Assembly: GCA_022821685.1 (NCBI GenBank)
Contig: JAJEDD010000012.1
Span: forward strand, 1 to 60,985
DNA: 60,985 nucleotides
From: Acidimicrobiia bacterium
Lineage (GTDB): Bacteria > Actinomycetota > Acidimicrobiia > Acidimicrobiales > Aldehydirespiratoraceae
Direction: 5' to 3'
The notes under the pieces are model-generated. The model searched no databases. It worked only from the letters and a program-made list of their open reading frames with translations, and was not told where the DNA came from. A program made the translations under genes and the position numbers. Of this stretch, positions 59,234 to 60,985 are shown piece after piece (positions within the stretch are counted from its first letter, which is position 1; each line of letters starts with the position of its first letter).

Positions 59234-60727
59234 ATGCGGGAGACCGCGAGGTCTGGGGGACTCGCTGACACCGGCCTGCCCGAACTGCCGGTCGAGGCGG
59301 GGGACCCTCTCCTGGACCTTCTCAACGGCTTCATCGTCGAGCTGCGGGCGGTGGGCATTCCCGCCAGCCTCACCGAGAACCTCGACGCCATGGAGGCGGT
59401 GAAGCACATCCCCATCGGCGACCGCGACGCCTTCAAGTACGCCCTGGCCGCCACGCTGGTGAAGAACCAGGCCCACTGGAACGCCTTCGAGACCGTGTTC
59501 GAGGTGTATTTCTCGCTTCGGGGCGCGCAGTACGAGATCGCAGCCGCCGACCTCGACGATGCCGACGACGCCGAGGCCGCCGAGGCCGAGTCCGAAGGCG
59601 ACCGGGGCTCCAGTGGCGACATGCTCAGCCCAGAGGAGCTGGCCGAGATGCTCTACCGGGCGCTGCTGCGGGGCGACTCCGAGATGCTGCGGGCCGCGGC
59701 CAAGGGGGCGGTGCGCCGCTACGCGGGGATGGAGCCCGGCCGTCCGGTGGGGGGCACCTACTACCTGTACCGCACCCTGCGCAACCTCGACCTCGAGGGT
59801 GTGCTGGAGCGCCTCATGGACGCCGAGCAGCACACCGCCGGCGACATCGACGACTTGGACCTGCACCTGCGGCGCGACGAGTTCGAGCTGCGCATCGCCG
59901 AGCTGAAGCGCCAGATCGAAGCCGAGATCCGGCGCAGGCTGGTGGCCGACCGGGGCGTGGAGGCCATGGCCAAGACGTTGCGCAAGCCGCTGCCGGCCGA
60001 CATCGACTTCATGCACGCCTCCCGCGAGGAGATGGCCAGCCTGCGCAAGGCCATCTACCCGCTGACCCGCAAGCTGGCCGCCCGTCTGGCGCGCAAGCGC
60101 CGCCACGGCCGGTCCGGGCCGCTCGACTTCCGGTCCACGGTGCGCCACTCGCTGTCGTACGGGGGGGTGCCGGTGGAGCCGAAGTTCCGCCACCCGAGGC
60201 CCCACAAGCCCGACATCATGGTGGTGGCCGACGTGTCGGGGTCGGTGGCCGCCTTCGCCCGCTTCACGCTGCACCTCGTGTACGCCATCTCCAGCCAGTT
60301 CTCCAAGGTCCGGTCGTTCGTGTTCATCGACGGGCTCGACGAGGTGACCGGCTTCTTCGAGGGCACCGACGACATCGCCGAGGCCGTGCACCGGGTCAAC
60401 ACCGAGGCCGACGTGGTGTGGGTGGACGGCCACTCCGACTACGGCCACGCGCTCGGCGTGTTCTGGGACAAGTTCGCCGACGACGTGGGCCCTCGCACCA
60501 CCGTGCTGATCCTCGGCGACGCCCGCAACAACTACCACGCCCCCGAGAGCTGGATCGTCAAGGCTCTGCGCCAGAAGGCCCGCCACGTCTTCTGGCTCAA
60601 CCCCGAGCCCCGCAGCTACTGGGACACCGGCGACTCGATAGTGGGCGAGTACGCCCCCCACTGCGACGGCGTGTTCGAGGTCCGCAACCTGCGCCAACTA
60701 GAAGCTTTCGTAGACCGCCTCGCCTAG
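59234..60727 (+). CDS. VWA domain protein (CoxE-like)
   Basis: A 497-residue partner of the MoxR ATPase. The N-terminal part (DPLLDLLNGFIVELRAVGIPASLTENLDAMEAV) and an acidic linker (DDADDAEAAEAESEG, about 108-125) are followed by a long helical region and a C-terminal von Willebrand A domain. Its MIDAS motif is VVADVSGSVAAF, and the domain includes VWVDGHSDYGHALGVF and TTVLILGDARNNYH. ATG 59234 is the first start beyond the repeat; GTG 59210 inside the repeat would add MSAANKSG. No CO dehydrogenase genes are in the window, so the client is unknown. Confidence 0.87.
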   Translation: MRETARSGGLADTGLPELPVEAGDPLLDLLNGFIVELRAVGIPASLTENLDAMEAVKHIPIGDRDAFKYALAATLVKNQAHWNAFETVFEVYFSLRGAQYEIAAADLDDADDAEAAEAESEGDRGSSGDMLSPEELAEMLYRALLRGDSEMLRAAAKGAVRRYAGMEPGRPVGGTYYLYRTLRNLDLEGVLERLMDAEQHTAGDIDDLDLHLRRDEFELRIAELKRQIEAEIRRRLVADRGVEAMAKTLRKPLPADIDFMHASREEMASLRKAIYPLTRKLAARLARKRRHGRSGPLDFRSTVRHSLSYGGVPVEPKFRHPRPHKPDIMVVADVSGSVAAFARFTLHLVYAISSQFSKVRSFVFIDGLDEVTGFFEGTDDIAEAVHRVNTEADVVWVDGHSDYGHALGVFWDKFADDVGPRTTVLILGDARNNYHAPESWIVKALRQKARHVFWLNPEPRSYWDTGDSIVGEYAPHCDGVFEVRNLRQLEAFVDRLA

Positions 60728-60868
60728 AGCGAGCGAAAATAGGTGAGAGCCAGTCGCGTCGCAGCGGGGTCTTTCCCGCTCTTGTTCGCTTCGCTCACGG
60801 GCTGCTCGGGCCACGGCCTTGCCCGTATGGGCCGGAATCGCTCACCTATTCGCTCGGCCTCTTAGCCT
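60725..60868 (+). repeat. Dispersed element, copy 13 (full length, subfamily A)
   Basis: The left inverted repeat is TAGAGCGAGCGAAAATAGGT, the right TCACCTATTCGCTCGGCCTC followed by TTAG. The VWA stop codon TAG (60725-60727) is its first triplet. With copy 10 it defines the element. Confidence 0.9.
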
Positions 60869-60985
60869 GAATCCACCGGTGGGCTGGTCGGGGTGGGCTG
60901 GTTGGGGTGTTGTGGCTGGTGTTTGGCTGGTTGGGGTGCGGTGGGTGCTGTTGGGGCGTGTCGGGCCGGCGGCTGGGGTTGTGGC
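60862..60985 (-). CDS. Possible Pro/Gln/Thr-rich C-terminal tail of a gene entering from the right (partial)
   Basis: On the minus strand a frame open from the window edge to a TAA at 60862-60864 gives a tail rich in P, Q, T and A (for example QPTPTSPPVDSG at the end). The plus strand here is strongly G/T biased, typical of antisense to such a tail. It could equally be non-coding low-complexity DNA. Confidence 0.3.
   Translation of the reverse strand, partial: PQPQPPARHAPTAPTAPQPAKHQPQHPNQPTPTSPPVDSG

Noticed and set aside
58266..60727. MoxR/VWA pair as carbon monoxide dehydrogenase accessory genes
   Set aside because: The similarity to CoxD/CoxE is general and no coxSML or molybdenum cofactor genes are in the window, so the specific role is not claimed.
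4214..60868. The dispersed repeat as a CRISPR array
   Set aside because: Copies are kilobases apart, have inverted ends and no regular spacers, and no cas genes are present.

Overview
The window is high-GC, gene-dense bacterial chromosome. Gene content and order point to an actinobacterium. The cell-division and cell-shape block tig-clpP-clpX-folC-ndk-mreBCD-mrdA-rodA is followed by the TIGR03960/TIGR03936 pair, rne, rplU, rpmA, obgE, proB and proA. The DNA-maintenance block is tlyA-nadK-recN-pyrG-nudF-xerD, and later scpAB-rluB-tyrA-aroA-cmk-plsC-ispH. Many GTG starts and many TANNNT boxes 6-9 nt before start codons (probable leaderless mRNAs) fit Actinomycetota, and Acidimicrobiia or a relative is my best guess. 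That placement is inference from synteny, not from a marker gene.

Layout. 1-333 is the end of a Calx-beta secreted protein. 341-8232 holds an ammonium channel, a FabH-like ketosynthase and a set of hydrolases and amidases (RidA, a GatC-like small protein, an amidase, an N-carbamoyl/allantoate-type amidohydrolase and two alpha/beta hydrolases). 8229-16352 is DNA repair, CTP synthesis, xerD and an AAA ATPase. 16371-22198 is an accessory island on the minus strand with visibly lower GC. It encodes a 7-deazaguanine DNA-modification (Dpd-type) system: a TGT-like DpdA, a DGQQR-motif DpdB, a DUF6884 protein that may be DpdC, a second DGQHR-motif protein, an HNH nuclease with a frameshift, and a truncated DpdE-like start. 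22224-30688 is trpS, chromosome segregation, aromatic amino acid and lipid/isoprenoid genes. 30689-32404 has a small HTH regulator, a methyltransferase and tRNA-Gly. 32492-52150 is proteostasis, cell shape, RNA turnover, ribosomal proteins, obgE and proB. 52204-53956 is a second accessory module, an AAA ATPase plus TOPRIM-like protein with PARIS/OLD-like architecture. 54151-60727 holds pspA, murJ, proA and a MoxR/VWA pair.

Two kinds of sequence structure run across these genes. The first is a dispersed element of about 140-157 bp with imperfect terminal inverted repeats of about 20 bp. I count 13 full or partial copies. Most sit exactly at gene 3' ends, where they often carry the stop codon, and one full copy is inserted in frame inside xerD. 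The second is local tandem duplication of gene junctions. At obgE/proB and cmk/plsC this duplicated the ribosome-binding and start region and left 15-24-residue mini-ORFs chained by GTGA overlaps into the next gene.

The Dpd island needs preQ0 made elsewhere, since no folE/queDEC genes are in the window. Coordinates of elements and repeats were read by eye and may be off by a few bases.
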